A stretch of 64,000 bases of DNA. Origin: Saitoella complicata NRRL Y-17804 (taxonomy: Eukaryota > Ascomycota > Saitoellomycetes > Saitoellales > Saitoellaceae). Where the stretch lies: positions 62,001 to 126,000 of the forward strand of contig NW_017567003.1 of assembly GCF_001661265.1 (NCBI RefSeq), given 5' to 3'. A program made the position numbers and the translations under genes. Each line of letters opens with the position of its first letter. Positions within the stretch are counted from its first letter, which is position 1. Positions 27,196-38,835 of the stretch are shown here, piece after piece. The notes under the pieces are model-generated. The model ran no database searches and was not told where the DNA came from. It worked only from the letters and a program-made list of their open reading frames with translations.

Positions 27196-30096
27196 CTACA
27201 AGAAGACGGGTGCCCCATCAGAATCAAGCCTATCGACCTCAGGCTTCTGCGGACTGCCGACGAACGTGCTCTGCCTTGAGCTCACCGGCCGCTTCTTGGT
27301 GAACTCAACTAGCTTTGCCCGCTCGGTCATACGAGCCGCGGCATCACTCGATCTCTTGCTGTCGTCAGTGACTGCAGAGTACCTCGAGCTTGCAGGGACC
27401 GAGAACGCAGGGCTCAATGGGGTTTCCGCATTCGCAGTCCACACAGAGGTGGGACGAAGCGCCGAGATACGGGTAGCGACACCAAACTCGGCCTCATCCA
27501 GAACAGAGGATTCCCGCTGGATGTTCGAACCCGTCGCATCACTTCCCCGTCTTCTCCAAATCCTCTCCTCGCCATCCTTAACAACCTCAAACTCGTCACC
27601 TTCCACACTCAAATCATCCTCGTCGGCGCCAACCGGCCAAGGCAAGGAATCATTGCTAGGATCTGAATCTCCGCGCTGATGGACAGGCCGGACTGGGCTC
27701 TGTGCATAAGCCGCTGAATCATACTCGAACGAATCGTTGTCATTCGTGTACTGTAACTCCTTCCATGACCTCTCCACATCCTCCTCAGACGCATGATCCG
27801 AGACAGATACTCTTGTAGGTTCGCCGTAGTACTGTTCCTCCTCATCGTCATCCCCGGAATACTGTTCAATGAACTCGCCACTGCTCTCAGAGTATGTACC
27901 AATGGTGTTATCACTACCGGACTGCGCAACGGTCAGGCCACTCTGCTGCGTCTCCCAAGTTGGCAAGACAGCCTCGTTCGCCGGGGGAGTGATTAAAACA
28001 CTGGGCGTGATCTGCCTCATCACGGTCGGCGCGGCAGTGATGTTCGTAATCGGCGGTGCCAAAGCCGAGATATGCGAGTCGCTCGAGCCCTGAACCAATT
28101 TCAACGTCGGGCTTTGAGGGCGGAAGATCTCATCCGTGGCAACCGTCATCACACTACCCGCAGAAGACCTGTAATCCGCCAAAGCACCCCAGTTCCTTCC
28201 AGCAGGTGTACCGGGCATCCATGACTTCCTAGCCTGTCCAAAGCCTGGCGGACCAGACATTCTTTCTGCTGACGGCACGACCGGGCTACCGTGTCCGACA
28301 CCGTTAGCGATCGCAGTGTTGATGGTCAATGCAGTTGGAGGAGGCTTCGTGATCGGACTCGAACTCTTCGGACTTGACAACAAGATCGGCAATGGAGAAA
28401 CTTCATCACCCGCACTGCTATCCGACACACCCGCGATAGAGCCTTCCCTCTCTCCATCATGCCTACTCTCACTGCTGACTTCAGCCACAATGCCAGAAAG
28501 TCCACTGGTCGACTTGAACATGCCCAACGCGGAGAGTCTTCTGGGCTCATCCCACATCTTCTCCTCTGCAATGGGCCACGGAGCTGCGTCATCACTTCCC
28601 ATTGGCTTCGAGATGTTGGACTTTGAGGCGCGAGGTGACACCGTCTTCTCGGACTGTGTCCTTCTGCGCTTGAAGCAGCATAACCAGAGCAACAATGCGC
28701 CGATGATGAAAGCCAAAGGCAATGCAACACCCAACCCAATAGCAAGCTTCTTGTTGCTGTGTCCACTGCTAGTGGCAGCGACGGTGGCGGAGGCAGAGGG
28801 TTCGGCGCTAGTGGTCGTTGTTGTCGTGGTAGAAGCGCTGACTGCATGGACCTCGAAAGTCTGAGTGGAAGAGAGATCTCCCTCAGTGGCAGTCAACTCG
28901 ATGCTCAAGTTCGACGCATCATTCGAAGGAGTACCAGAGAGCGTGTTGGTACTGCCATCGAACGACAACCATACGTCACTCCTCTTACGCTTACTGGACG
29001 CGCTCAAAGTAGAGATATCCGCAGTCAACGTAACCTCGGCGCTGCTGAGGTAAGTCGAGTTGATAGTGAAGTTGAATGGCTCTCCAATTGTCGCGTTCAT
29101 CGCTGGGATGGTGGTCTTAAAAAGCGCGTCCTTGACAGAGATGTTGACCGCGATTTGTACTACGTCTGCGAAAACGTCCGTCACTTGAATCTGAACCAAC
29201 TCGCTCGTCGAGTTCTGAAGCGCAGTACCAGAAAGCGTAATTGTGGCATCATCGAACTCGATCCAATCAATCCCGGTCGTATTCGCCGTAATCGTGGAAA
29301 TATTCGACTGTGAGATCTCAATGCCATCCAACTCAATTGTGCTGAACGGAATGGTAAGGTTGAAAGCCTTTCCGACGCTCACATTCTGCTCATAGGTCGT
29401 TTGCGTCAACTCGAGCTGATGAGGACCGACCACAATCTCGAATTGTGCCAAACCACCCGTGAACCCAATATAATCCGACGCGATGAGGTTGATGCCGAAG
29501 TACTGCGGTGGTGAAATGCCGGAGTTGACAACGGGTGCAGTGCCGTAAAAGGTAAGGGAAGAGGAGTCGAAGGAAAGCCATGAAGGTAAGGGCGTGCCAT
29601 CTGATGAGGTAGCGTAGTAAGTAAGAATTGAGTCGTCGGATGTGAAGGTGTTGTTCGCGAATTGGAATGAGAATCCGGTGTTGGGGACTAAGACGATGCC
29701 TCCTTCGCCGTTGACGGAGCCCGCGCCGTTAAGCTGATGTGATAGAGGCGCGTAGAGGACGGGTCCAGTGTTGTTGGAAACGATGAACACGATGGTGTTT
29801 GTTGCTGATCCTTCTGACGTCGACGCGGTGAGGTTGAACGTGTAGTCTGCGACATCCGATGCTGATGGTGTTCCGGAGAATGTACGCGTCGAGCTGTCCA
29901 ATCCCAACCATGATGGTGCGTCTTCCAATGTGTAGTTGGCACCATCCGCTGACGAGAACGTCTGTGCCGAAAATGTGAATGAGAAAGGCTGATCAATGCG
30001 TCCTACTGGAGGAACTTGTGAATTGACAGGGTAATCGAGTGATGGTGCTGCCGATGCTGCAAGAGCGAACAGTGCAACGAAGATGTATGCAAACAT
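27196..30096 (-). CDS. AXL2: Axl2-like plasma-membrane glycoprotein (axial bud-site/polarity factor)
   Basis: Single exon, 966 residues. The N-terminus is a clear signal peptide (hydrophobic MFAYIFVALFALAASAAP). The extracellular half contains about four cadherin-like (CADG) units, each with the pattern W(L/I)xFDxxxxTxSGTP, and many N-glycosylation sequons. A Ser/Thr-rich stalk leads to one membrane helix (LAIGLGVALPLAFIIGALLL) followed by KRRR, giving a type I topology. The cytosolic tail of about 490 residues is Ser/Pro rich and acidic. This is the architecture of yeast Axl2/Bud10, which marks septin-linked growth sites, and of filamentous-fungal Axl2 regulators of morphogenesis. Confidence 0.88.
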   Translation of the reverse strand: MFAYIFVALFALAASAAPSLDYPVNSQVPPVGRIDQPFSFTFSAQTFSSADGANYTLEDAPSWLGLDSSTRTFSGTPSASDVADYTFNLTASTSEGSATNTIVFIVSNNTGPVLYAPLSHQLNGAGSVNGEGGIVLVPNTGFSFQFANNTFTSDDSILTYYATSSDGTPLPSWLSFDSSSLTFYGTAPVVNSGISPPQYFGINLIASDYIGFTGGLAQFEIVVGPHQLELTQTTYEQNVSVGKAFNLTIPFSTIELDGIEISQSNISTITANTTGIDWIEFDDATITLSGTALQNSTSELVQIQVTDVFADVVQIAVNISVKDALFKTTIPAMNATIGEPFNFTINSTYLSSAEVTLTADISTLSASSKRKRSDVWLSFDGSTNTLSGTPSNDASNLSIELTATEGDLSSTQTFEVHAVSASTTTTTTTSAEPSASATVAATSSGHSNKKLAIGLGVALPLAFIIGALLLWLCCFKRRRTQSEKTVSPRASKSNISKPMGSDDAAPWPIAEEKMWDEPRRLSALGMFKSTSGLSGIVAEVSSESRHDGEREGSIAGVSDSSAGDEVSPLPILLSSPKSSSPITKPPPTALTINTAIANGVGHGSPVVPSAERMSGPPGFGQARKSWMPGTPAGRNWGALADYRSSAGSVMTVATDEIFRPQSPTLKLVQGSSDSHISALAPPITNITAAPTVMRQITPSVLITPPANEAVLPTWETQQSGLTVAQSGSDNTIGTYSESSGEFIEQYSGDDDEEEQYYGEPTRVSVSDHASEEDVERSWKELQYTNDNDSFEYDSAAYAQSPVRPVHQRGDSDPSNDSLPWPVGADEDDLSVEGDEFEVVKDGEERIWRRRGSDATGSNIQRESSVLDEAEFGVATRISALRPTSVWTANAETPLSPAFSVPASSRYSAVTDDSKRSSDAAARMTERAKLVEFTKKRPVSSRQSTFVGSPQKPEVDRLDSDGAPVFL

Positions 30097-30737
30097 CCTG
30101 CTGGTGTATATGTTGTCGATAGCAATTGCTGCGAAAAGAACCCGGCAATGATCTCAGATCAATGCACTCCCAACCTGTGAGAGACCGAAGCGTCCGGATA
30201 TAAAGCAAGCGAAACGGGATTCACGTCAAGGAATCCTCCAGTTGTATAGTAACGACCGGCGTCGAAAGGTAAAAGCGCGTAGCCAGACGGGCAGAGAGGA
30301 AGTTGAAGAGGGTTCAGCCGACGGAAGCGGACAGGCTCCTGGTCCAAATCGATTTCCATAACGTCCATGGCTTGCTGGGCTTGGGGTCTGAGGGTTGCTC
30401 TAGCTGGACCCCTCCTCACATATCGCATGAGCGCGCGTTGGACGTGCCGGGACGTGCTGGGATTTCACAGCGAACAAGGCAAGGGAGACGAGATAAACTT
30501 GGCCCCAACGCATGCCTGAGCACAACTCTGCAAGGATTCTACCCGAAATACAGTGCAGCCTGTACCGTTCTGCCTGCTCACCGAAGCTTCCTCGCTCGGC
30601 CTCATCTCGATCCGATCTGCCTTCGCAGCTGTTGCTGTCACCCCTTCATCAACAGCGTGCAGATATTACTGACATGGGTCCGTGTTGACACCCGACCCGT
30701 CACCCAGCCACCACACCCATCCATCCCGGTCCTTTGA
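30097..30737. other. AXL2-like promoter; 5' part of GNAT locus unresolved
   Basis: Holds the AXL2-like promoter. A plus-strand open frame (30303-30737) precedes the GNAT segment, but in it I recognise no acetyltransferase N-terminal half. Confidence 0.4.
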
Positions 30738-31022
30738 CTTCAAATTGCATATCTGATCTATGTGAGAACATCCACCATAACCCGTGTCCACAAACTCTGC
30801 GTGGACCCCGCCTTTCGCGGACGAGGTGTTGGGAAATGGTTAATGAAGCAAGCTCTCAACAAATTATCAGCGGGCACCGAAATAGATCACTGCGTCGACG
30901 AGGCTCGTACTCCCGCCAGAAAGTGCTACACGGGCCTCGCGTTCACCGAAACTCGCTCCGTGCCAAATTACTACGGCCCAGGACGAACTGGGATCCACAT
31001 GCGCTTCATCAATAGTATATAA
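30738..31022 (+). CDS. GNAT acetyltransferase, C-terminal half only recognised
   Basis: The frame 30738-31022 encodes the acetyl-CoA-binding half of a GNAT fold: strand 4 ending in YVRTSTITRVHKLCVDP, the pyrophosphate loop FRGRGVGKWLMKQAL (R/QxxGxG/A type) and strand 6-7 with ARKCYTGLAFTETRSVPNYY, close to Naa50/Naa60-type N-acetyltransferases. The frame is closed by a stop just before 30738 and there is no canonical acceptor between that stop and the conserved block. So either the 5' half is joined through an unusual acceptor (a GAG at 30766 would fit), or the gene is truncated. The start is therefore unknown and pseudogene status cannot be excluded. Confidence 0.55.
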   Translation, partial: LQIAYLIYVRTSTITRVHKLCVDPAFRGRGVGKWLMKQALNKLSAGTEIDHCVDEARTPARKCYTGLAFTETRSVPNYYGPGRTGIHMRFINSI

Positions 31023-31102
31023 AAACTCCATGCTACTGCGCCGCTCTATGAAACTCAAGATAAGAATATAACGCCGAAAACGACCGATCATGATGCTGTA
31101 TG

Positions 31103-33643
31103 CTAATGCCTCTTCGTCAAATTCATGCTCCCAAACCCAAGGCCACTACCCCCGACCGAACTCGTTTGTCCAAACCTGGGCCCCGCACCACCAACACCAA
31201 CAGCAACACCAACATCACTCGCTTTCTTAGGCGTCCCCTGGCCCGCCAACTGGAACACCGTACTCCCAAACATACTCTCCAACCCACATCTCCCCTGCGC
31301 CTTCCCCAAACTCTCCCTCCTCGCACTTGCACTTGGATCCATGCCCTTAGGCAACCCCAAACTCATATTCAAAGAACCCATCCCCCTCCTATGCCGCCTC
31401 ATCTCCTCCTCCCTCTTCTTCCTCCTCACCTTCTGCTCCACCAACCACGCCGTATGCCCAACAATAACATGGTGAACCATAATCCCCACACATATCGCAC
31501 AACTCGTGATATTGAAGCCCATGCTCTCCGCAAACACCGTCTTCCCGACTAGTGCGTCATAAGCGTACCCAAACGCCGCACCAAGGAGCGTGATAACCTC
31601 CATCAACCACACCCTCTGACCAACCACTTTGGTATCACTGATTTTGACCGTCGCAGCCGCCAAAAGACCCATCACACCAGCTACACTCACAGCCCCCCAC
31701 ATCCGCGTACAAACCCCAACCCACACGAACCCCGTACACCCCACCGCCACCCCGGCCCTCAAAATACACACCCACCATGGCGTCCGCCTGCGTACACTCT
31801 TCACAGCCCGGACAATAACGGGTTCGTCCTCTAACTGCAGCGTACTGCCAAACAACCCCTCCAACCCCGTCGGTTTCTCGGGTGCGAAGAACTTTTGGGG
31901 GGCAAGTGTGGTGTCGGCGTCTTTGGTTGTCTTTGGGGTGGGAAGGAAGGGGTTCGAGGGTGAACCGAACTGGTGCTGTGTTTGTGCCCCGAAACCTGGG
32001 GCCCGGATAGGCACCTTCCCGTACGGACTAACTATATCAACCGGCAGCGGATTATTACTCCCAGGCCGATAATGCTGGAACGGGCTCCCATTGCTGACTG
32101 GTTGCTCAAACACCTTGGCCGTGGGTGGTGGTGAGGGATTCCAATCCATCGGCTCAACGTCCGTTCTGATTTTTGGCCGACTCTTGAAGGGGGTGGGAAT
32201 GTCGTTATCGGCTTCAGCTGCTGCGTCTGTTGAGGGAAGGATGGGGTCCATGGATCGGGGGACGGTGAAGTTCGGGTTACGATCTGAGAACCCTGGGGTG
32301 TTGAAGGGCGCCGATCTCGCCAGTGGCTCGGCAGGCAACTGAGCGAGCTTTGTCGGACTCGCTTCCGGTTCTCGTTTGGCCGACTCCGCAAGCGCCTCCG
32401 CAATAGGCGACGAAGGAACCTGAATATCAACACTATCCTTCAACGTAATCTTTGCCGGTAACTGAACCTTCAACACGTTCCTCGACACAACCAAAATCTA
32501 TCCATGTCGTCAGCAAACGTCCTCTTGACCATCCCCACTTCCCGTTCGTATACGTACCATAATCGACACAACCAAAAACCCCAGCGAAACCTTCGCATAC
32601 ACCTCCTCATCCTCAATCCTTACCCACTTCCCTCCCAACACATGACTCGACACCAACCTCAACGCATGCAAAACCGCCATACACTTGATATTCTCCCGTG
32701 TTCCCACAATTTTCGCGCCTGGGATTCGTTCTGCCGCGAGCCATTTATAGTTCCAGAAGACGACAAAGGTGGAGTAAGGGGTGAGGGTGTTGATGTAGCG
32801 ACGGAAGAGGGCGAGGGCGGTCGGGGAGGTGAGGGGGATGGAGGAGGACCAGAAGGTGGGGAAGTCGAGGACTTGGGGTGGGATGTGGAGGGAGGCGAGG
32901 TGTTCGCGGGGGTAGTGAATGCCTGTAGAGCGTCGTTAGTCGGGATCCAAAAAATCACCATTGGAAGTCGCTGTACCCGAAAGATACCACGCCAACATCA
33001 CAACCGTAACAACCCACCACCCAACCCCTCTCACAACCCAAACCACCGTCCAAAGTGCCCTCACAGCCCCACCCCTCCCTCTTCCCTCCACCTCCCCCTC
33101 CCCCTTCTTACTCCTCTCCAACCACCCACCCACAACACTCGCCTTCGCAACATAGTTATTCCGCGCTAATCTCTCCCTCACCTTCGGTGCGCACATTTCA
33201 CATATCTGCGGATACCTCTCCTCCAAGTTCTCCTTGTACGCTGGGTATGCGGACAAATAGGTCTCGTAGTCTGGGTCGTCTTCGGAGGGGAGGTAGGAGG
33301 CTAGGGTGTGTGAGACGAGGGCTTGGTTTGTTGTGCAGGTTGTGCAGAAGGGGGATGAGAGCGGTGGTGGGGCTGTGGCCATGGATGTGGAGGCGAGGGG
33401 AGGGAGTGGTTTGGGTTCGGGGACGAAGTCTGCGATGTTGCCGTTCTGTATAGCGCAAGGATACGTTAGCATACGTGCCAAAGGATGTTCATCCGCTGAA
33501 CGATATACCTCATCATAATGATTCACAGCATCACACTCCGGACACAACCACTCCTTCATCCTTCCCGGGCCTCGATCCTCAACTCTCGACGTCACATTAC
33601 AATAGAAACAGGTAATAGATCTCGTCTTTCTGAAAAACACCAT
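31103..33643 (-). CDS. IMA1: Inner nuclear membrane protein Ima1/Samp1 family
   Basis: Four exons: 33509-33643, 32977-33445, 32558-32922 and 31103-32497 (787 residues). The start at 33643 places MVFFRKTRSITCFYCNV first; residues 10-45 hold two CxxC pairs (CFYC, CPEC), the Ima1 N-terminal zinc domain. A third pair, CTTC, and CEMC follow near 75-155. Hydrophobic helices occur around VVWVVRGVGWWVVTVVML, in LGFLVVSIMILVV and as four segments in the last third. Fission yeast Ima1 and human Samp1 tether heterochromatin and link to LINC/SUN complexes. Intron 2 (32923-32976) has two possible donors in the same phase, so six residues may be present or absent. A second in-frame ATG at 33823 is less likely. 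Confidence 0.88.
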
Positions 33644-33809
33644 CCTCCCTCTTTCAAGAAACTTGGAAATTGTTGGTGTTTTGAGCTTAATTGGGTGGGT
33701 GCAGGTATGATGCGGTGTACGGCGGCTGGCTGCTCCCGATGAAACACCAAAAGAGTTGATGCTGAGATCGACTGTTGTTGCAATTGGAAGGTCAAGGAGG
33801 TTCTTCACG

Positions 33810-34741
33810 ATGGACACGACCATTTTATCCGCTATGATTGACCGCTTTCAGGTGAGTGGTTATGTTGCTATGGTCCGAAGGGTGATGTAGCTGATCACAC
33901 AGGTGACAGGAGGATGCAAAAACCGGTAAAGAGACATTCCAGCTCATATCCTCATCCTGCGAAACATTCCCGCACACATCTCCTTCCTCACCCACAAAAA
34001 CTCTCTACAGTACGTCCCATCTCTCCCTTCCGTAACAGTAGGGCTGATCACTCATTCGTAGTCCTCGACTCCTCCTTCAACCCACCCCACCGCGCCCACC
34101 TCGCCCTCGCCCGAATCAGAAAAGATGGAGACACTCTCGCGAATAGCCCAACCCTCCTGTTACTCGCAACAAACAACGCCGACAAAGGTGCACATCCCAC
34201 CGCGCAACTCACCCGCCGCCTCGAAATGATGGAAGCCCTCCGTACCTCAAACCTGTCCGACACAACAAGTGCGATAGCCGTAACCTCTTATCCCTATTTC
34301 GTCGACAAAGCGCGTGTGATTCGGGAGAGATGGCCAGATGTGAATCAGGTCTGGCCAATAGGCTTCGACACTTTCCTGAGATTACTGGACCCAAAGTACT
34401 ACCCAAACCACGACCTACAAGCCGGTTTTGGTGATTTCTTTACCTATAGCCGTGTCATTGCCATCACCCGCCCCGGCGAGAAATGGGGCGAGCGTGAAGA
34501 ACAGGAATCATTCCTCCGTGCTATCCGTCGGGGGGAACGAAGCGGCGTACCGAAAGAGTGGGCGGAACGGATTGAGTTTGAGGTGCTTGATAGGATTCGG
34601 GGGATTAGCTCGACGAGGATTAGGGAGGCGGCGAATGCGGGGGATGAGGAGGAGTTGGGGAGGTTGTTGCCAAGGGGGGTTTTAGAGTATGTTGTTGAGA
34701 ATGGGTTGTATAGGGATGAGGATACTACGCCGAGTTTATAG
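33810..34741 (+). CDS. POF1: Nicotinamide-nucleotide adenylyltransferase-like protein Pof1
   Basis: Three exons: 33810-33851, 33910-34009 and 34062-34741 (273 residues); introns 58 and 52 nt. The nucleotidyltransferase fold starts with VLDSSFNPPHRAHLALA, which supplies the HxxH-type nucleotide-binding motif, and ends with the ISSTRIREA motif that binds phosphates, both signatures of NMNATs. Yeast Pof1 was identified as a suppressor of filamentation defects and in ER protein quality control, and has NMN adenylyltransferase activity. The acceptor at 33909 is chosen because the closer one at 33902 runs into a stop. It is divergent from IMA1 across 166 bp. Confidence 0.88.
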
Positions 34742-35081
34742 TCGACATCACAGCCTGTAGAATATATTCACCACTGGCATACGAGCAGTTGCGTTTGACG
34801 ATGACTCTGTCGACGATGAAGGCAGGCATGGCAACTTCGGATGGAGGTTCGCCGATAAAGGCAGCGCGTAGGGTGTTTAGAAGTTCATAATGTTCTCAAA
34901 GGGTTTGTGGATGGCTACGATGGGTCACTTGGTGCTGATGGTGATGCCATGAATATATTAATCCCGATACCATATGCTATGAAAGCTCCAAAACTCCCTG
35001 CTACTAAGAACAGCCCATAGTCGTCACACACCTCGTGCTATCAGATCCCCCATCCCTTTCCAAACACTTCAACGTCCTCTT
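34742..35081. other. Convergent 3' flanks of POF1 and DnaJ gene
   Basis: Nothing coding seen; should hold two terminators. Confidence 0.5.
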
Positions 35082-36469
35082 TTAGTAGTACTGATTAGAG
35101 ATCCTATACCCCATCTCCTGCAGCCTCTCACAAGCCGGCATAGGCTTCGACTTCGCCGCCTCATACTTCTCTGTATCAGGCCTAATCCCCCAAAACCCAT
35201 ACGCATCATTCATCTCCCTCGTCTTAACCTCATGCTCCCTCGAACACGCATCCTGAAGTCCCCTCACATACGTAACCTCAACCTCATTCCCCAACTTCGA
35301 AAACTTCGAACGTGACCAGCCGTCGACTTTTTTAGGGTCGACAAAGTAATTGATGTTGTATTTGGGGGTCGTGCGCATTTCGGTCATTGGAGGTTGTTTT
35401 TGGAAGCCCCAGGTTGGTGTGGAAGCTGCGGTACTATCTCCGAAGAGCGATGAGAGGAGGGGGATGATGAAGAGGACGATGAGAGGCAACAGCTGAATCA
35501 ACTGCTGCACCAAACTCTTCTGCTCCTGCTGCTCCCTCCCCGCCCGTCTCGCACCCTGGGTCCGCACCCTGGGGCCACCAAATCCGCCGCCAAACCCGTT
35601 TCCGCCAAACTGATGCATCCTGATTCCCGGCCCTCCCCCAAACGCGACACCAGGCCCGAATCCACCGCCGAACCCGCCACCACCGAATCCGCCTTGTCCG
35701 AAGAACATGTTGAAGATATCGTTCGGGTCGATTTCTTCACCAAACATATTTGCTGCGCCGGGTCGGCCTCCGAAGCCGTTGAAGCCGCCTCCGCCTCCGC
35801 CAGCAGGCATACGCGATTCTGGATCGCCGCCGACGCGGTCATACATGGTTCGTTTATCCGAGTCAGAAAGGACTTGGAAGGCTTTCGAGATCACTGTAAG
35901 CTTGCGGATTAGCATTTGATATCAACTACGAATCGGTCGAACTGACTTTTGAATGCTTCGTCTGCACCTGGTGCTCCGTTCTTATCCGGATGCATTTGCA
36001 ACGCCAGCTTCCTGTATGCTTTCTTGACTTCTCCATCTGTAGCTTCTTTTTTGATATCCAAGATTTCGTAGTATGCGGTTGCTTTACACCGTCGTACTCT
36101 TCGTACCGCAGCTTCCTGCTCAGAGGTGAACTCTCTCTGTTCCGGACCATGTGAATGATTCGCCGAGGGTCGTGGCCGACTCGATGTCGTTCCTGCTGAT
36201 GGCTGTGCCGAGGATGTCGAACTCGATGATGTCCCTTCTGATGGGCTTGGTGGGGAGCCTGTTTGTACTGTCTTGAGGAAGGCTTGACCTTCTGGGGTGC
36301 TGCACATGGCTAATGACTTGTTTACGAACTGTACAAAGAGGTGTCAGCGTACCATTTAGACGACGGCTTACATCTTTTATACCTTCAGGGCACCAGCTGC
36401 GTCGCCAGCTTCCCACTTCCTCCTTGCAACCGCCAGAGCCTTGAGCGCATCTTCCTTGTTGGCTTCCAT
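35082..36469 (-). CDS. HLJ1: ER-membrane DnaJ (J-domain) co-chaperone, DNAJB12/14-Hlj1 type
   Basis: Three exons: 36383-36469, 35947-36328 and 35082-35893 (426 residues); introns 54 and 53 nt. The first 45 residues ([20 protein letters not shown]) match the N-terminal helical cap of DNAJB12-like proteins. The J domain runs about 115-180 with HPD at 142-144. A Gly/Phe-rich stretch ([10 protein letters not shown] and more) follows, then one membrane helix ([17 protein letters not shown]) and a C-terminal luminal DUF1977-type domain. Such proteins recruit cytosolic Hsp70 to the ER surface for ERAD and membrane-protein quality control, so with UFD2 at 40.5-43.7 kb the window carries two quality-control parts, though not as a cluster. 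Confidence 0.9.
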
Positions 36470-36953
36470 GTTAACGGGCAGTTCCGGACACGTGGAGCTT
36501 GGTGTATATGCCGAGAGAAACTCGTATATCAGTCGTTGACGAGTAAACGCAGGCTGATCTGTCGAAGAGATGCCCTATATGCTGTTCGTTGTCGTCGATG
36601 TTTCCGGCGCGGTTCTGCTACGTTCGATTCGTGTACCTCTCGGAGCTCGCCCAACGTTTCGGTGCAGCTCAACTACGCGCATGCGGTAAACCACGACGCC
36701 AGCTCCCGATCTGATTGTGACACGGGGAAAGCAAGAAAGCAAGGCGTGGAAGAGGCAATTGCGACAATCCGCCGTCAAGACAAACAGCCGGATTATGTTT
36801 TGAACGGCCATCACGGAAGCCAGTCACCTGCTCAGCCTCGACTGCCTGCCCCGCCTCTGCTATGCACAGTGCCTGTACCGCTCGAAGGTTAAACCTCGCG
36901 ATGATTTAAATGACATCGATACCCCATTCAATTCAGATGCCCTACTTGGACCG
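36470..36953. other. Divergent promoter region DnaJ gene / transporter
   Basis: 484 bases; no coding frame supported (the 36341-36892 frame runs antisense through the DnaJ exon). Confidence 0.5.
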
Positions 36954-38835
36954 ATGACGACCTCAACAGCTGACTCTATCAATGGCTTTTCCATTGTGAC
37001 CATTGTGATCTTTATCCTCGTGCAGATCATCGTGATCCGCGGGGTGAAGGTGCCAGTGTTCCTTCCTGCTTTCGGTGATCCCTCGAGGAAGTGGATTCGG
37101 ACGCATTTTCCTCTGAATCTTGTAACTGCGCCGGTGTTGGGTGTTATCATCCTCCTCATCGCGCAGTGTATAGGATGGAGCGTGGTGGGAAATGGAATCG
37201 CGGGTACGGATGGCATTGTGCCGTACAACATCCTGATTCTGTTCTTTTCGTTGGCATACATGGCTATTTCTCTCGACCTGACAGGAATTTTGCAGAGCGC
37301 AGGTGAGCTGACGCCGGCCCAGTAACCAGTGTTTCAATACTGACGCGTCTCACAGCTTTCTGGGTATGCAACAAAGGTGGCTCGAAAGGCCGTGTTCTGT
37401 ACTTCTATTTCTACCTCCTCACGACAGGGCTGAGTGTCGTTCTCGGTAATGACCCCGTCATCCTGAGCGGAACAGGTGTGTTTGAGAATGGCAATCTGAA
37501 TTTGGGCTCGGCTAACAAAAGCGCACAGCTTTCCTGGTCTACTACACCCGCGTCGCGGAAGTCTCCCCAATCTCCTGGCTGTTTTCAGAATTTGCATCCT
37601 GTAATACATCTTCCATGGTCCTCTTCGTCGGAAACCCGACAAACCTCGTCGTGTGTGAAGGGTTCGGGATTAATTACCTCGCCTTCACAGCCTGGACCAT
37701 TCTCCCCTTCCTGGCATGTTCTGTCGCATGTTACATTGCGTTGTACATCCAGTTCAGGAAAGAGGAGTACATCCCGAAACGAATCTACACCCCCGAGCTC
37801 GATCCGAAAAGTGTCTTGCTAGATCCCGTCGGCGCAATCGTGGGAAGTGCGATGCTCCTCGCGTGCCTCTTCGTCCTCATCGGCGCTTCTTTCGCGGGTG
37901 TGGAAGCATGGGAGATTTCCATGCCCTTCGCGGTCGGAAAATTGATCTTTGACGTTGTTTGGGATCAGATCAAGTTCATGAAGAAAAGGAACGAGCGAGC
38001 GGAAGCTGACTCTGGTAGGGAGCTTGAGCATGTTGATACGCCGAGACCTGGAGAGACTGTGCAGATGGCTTCGTCTACTAAGATGGCGGAGGAGTCAGAT
38101 ACGGAGGGTTTGACAAAGAGGGCGAAGTCGCAGGATCCTGTGGCTGCAGTTGCGGATGGTGATGTCCCTGAGGCTGACAGACCTACTGCTGTTCAGGAAG
38201 ACGAGGTCCACCCGGATCCCACGGCCACTCCCGCCTCTAAACCCGTGGCGAACGAGCAACGCACCGTCGTCCCCTCTACGTTCGCTCGCAAATGGGAAGT
38301 CTTCAAACATCGCTTTCCAACCCTCGCAACCACCCTCCCCCGCCTCCCCTTCGGCCTCCTCCCCTTCGCCTTCGCCCAGTTTATCCTTGTGGAAGCCCTT
38401 GCTCACACAGGCTGGATCGCGGTCTTTGCCCGTTGGGCGGCGGTAGTGTGTGGTACCTCTCTCCCGGCAACCGTCTGGTTCTTCGGATTCATGACGGTGG
38501 TACTCTGTAACATCAGCGGCACAAATATCGGCGCAACAGTCCTCCTTGCCAAAATCGTGCAACACGCGAACTTTACAGCCAGGACAGGCGTTGATCAAGC
38601 GATCATCCGCGGTGCCGTATGGGCAATCGCCGTAGGCAGCAACATCGGTGCCGTAAGTTTCACATTCTCGGCTTCCTTGGCGGGATTACTCTGGCGGACG
38701 ATTCTGTTGCAGAAGGGAATAAGAATTACGGCTTGGCAGTTCATGAGGTGGAATGTGTTGCCGATCGTTACGATGGCTGTGGTTGGGTTTGCGGTGGTGT
38801 ATGGGGAGGTTAAGGTGTATTATGGATCTGCTTAA
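36954..38835 (+). CDS. ArsB/NhaD-superfamily anion permease
   Basis: Three exons: 36954-37302, 37356-37475 and 37529-38835 (591 residues); both introns 53 nt. About 11 hydrophobic segments in two halves, separated by a charged cytosolic loop (about residues 325-405) rich in Glu, Asp, Lys and Pro. Each half has a re-entrant-type motif typical of ion transporter/ArsB members: FEFASCNTSSMVLFVGNPTN in the first, and LCNISGTNIGATVLLAK in the second. Related proteins move arsenite, sodium/proton or dicarboxylates. No ArsC reductase or regulator is nearby, so arsenic resistance is not supported by context. I leave the substrate open. Membrane could be plasma or vacuolar. Confidence 0.85.

Noticed and set aside
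26733-27227. 164-codon minus-strand frame between PPR and AXL2-like genes
   Set aside because: Overlaps the AXL2-like stop in another frame, lacks codon bias and any recognised motif.
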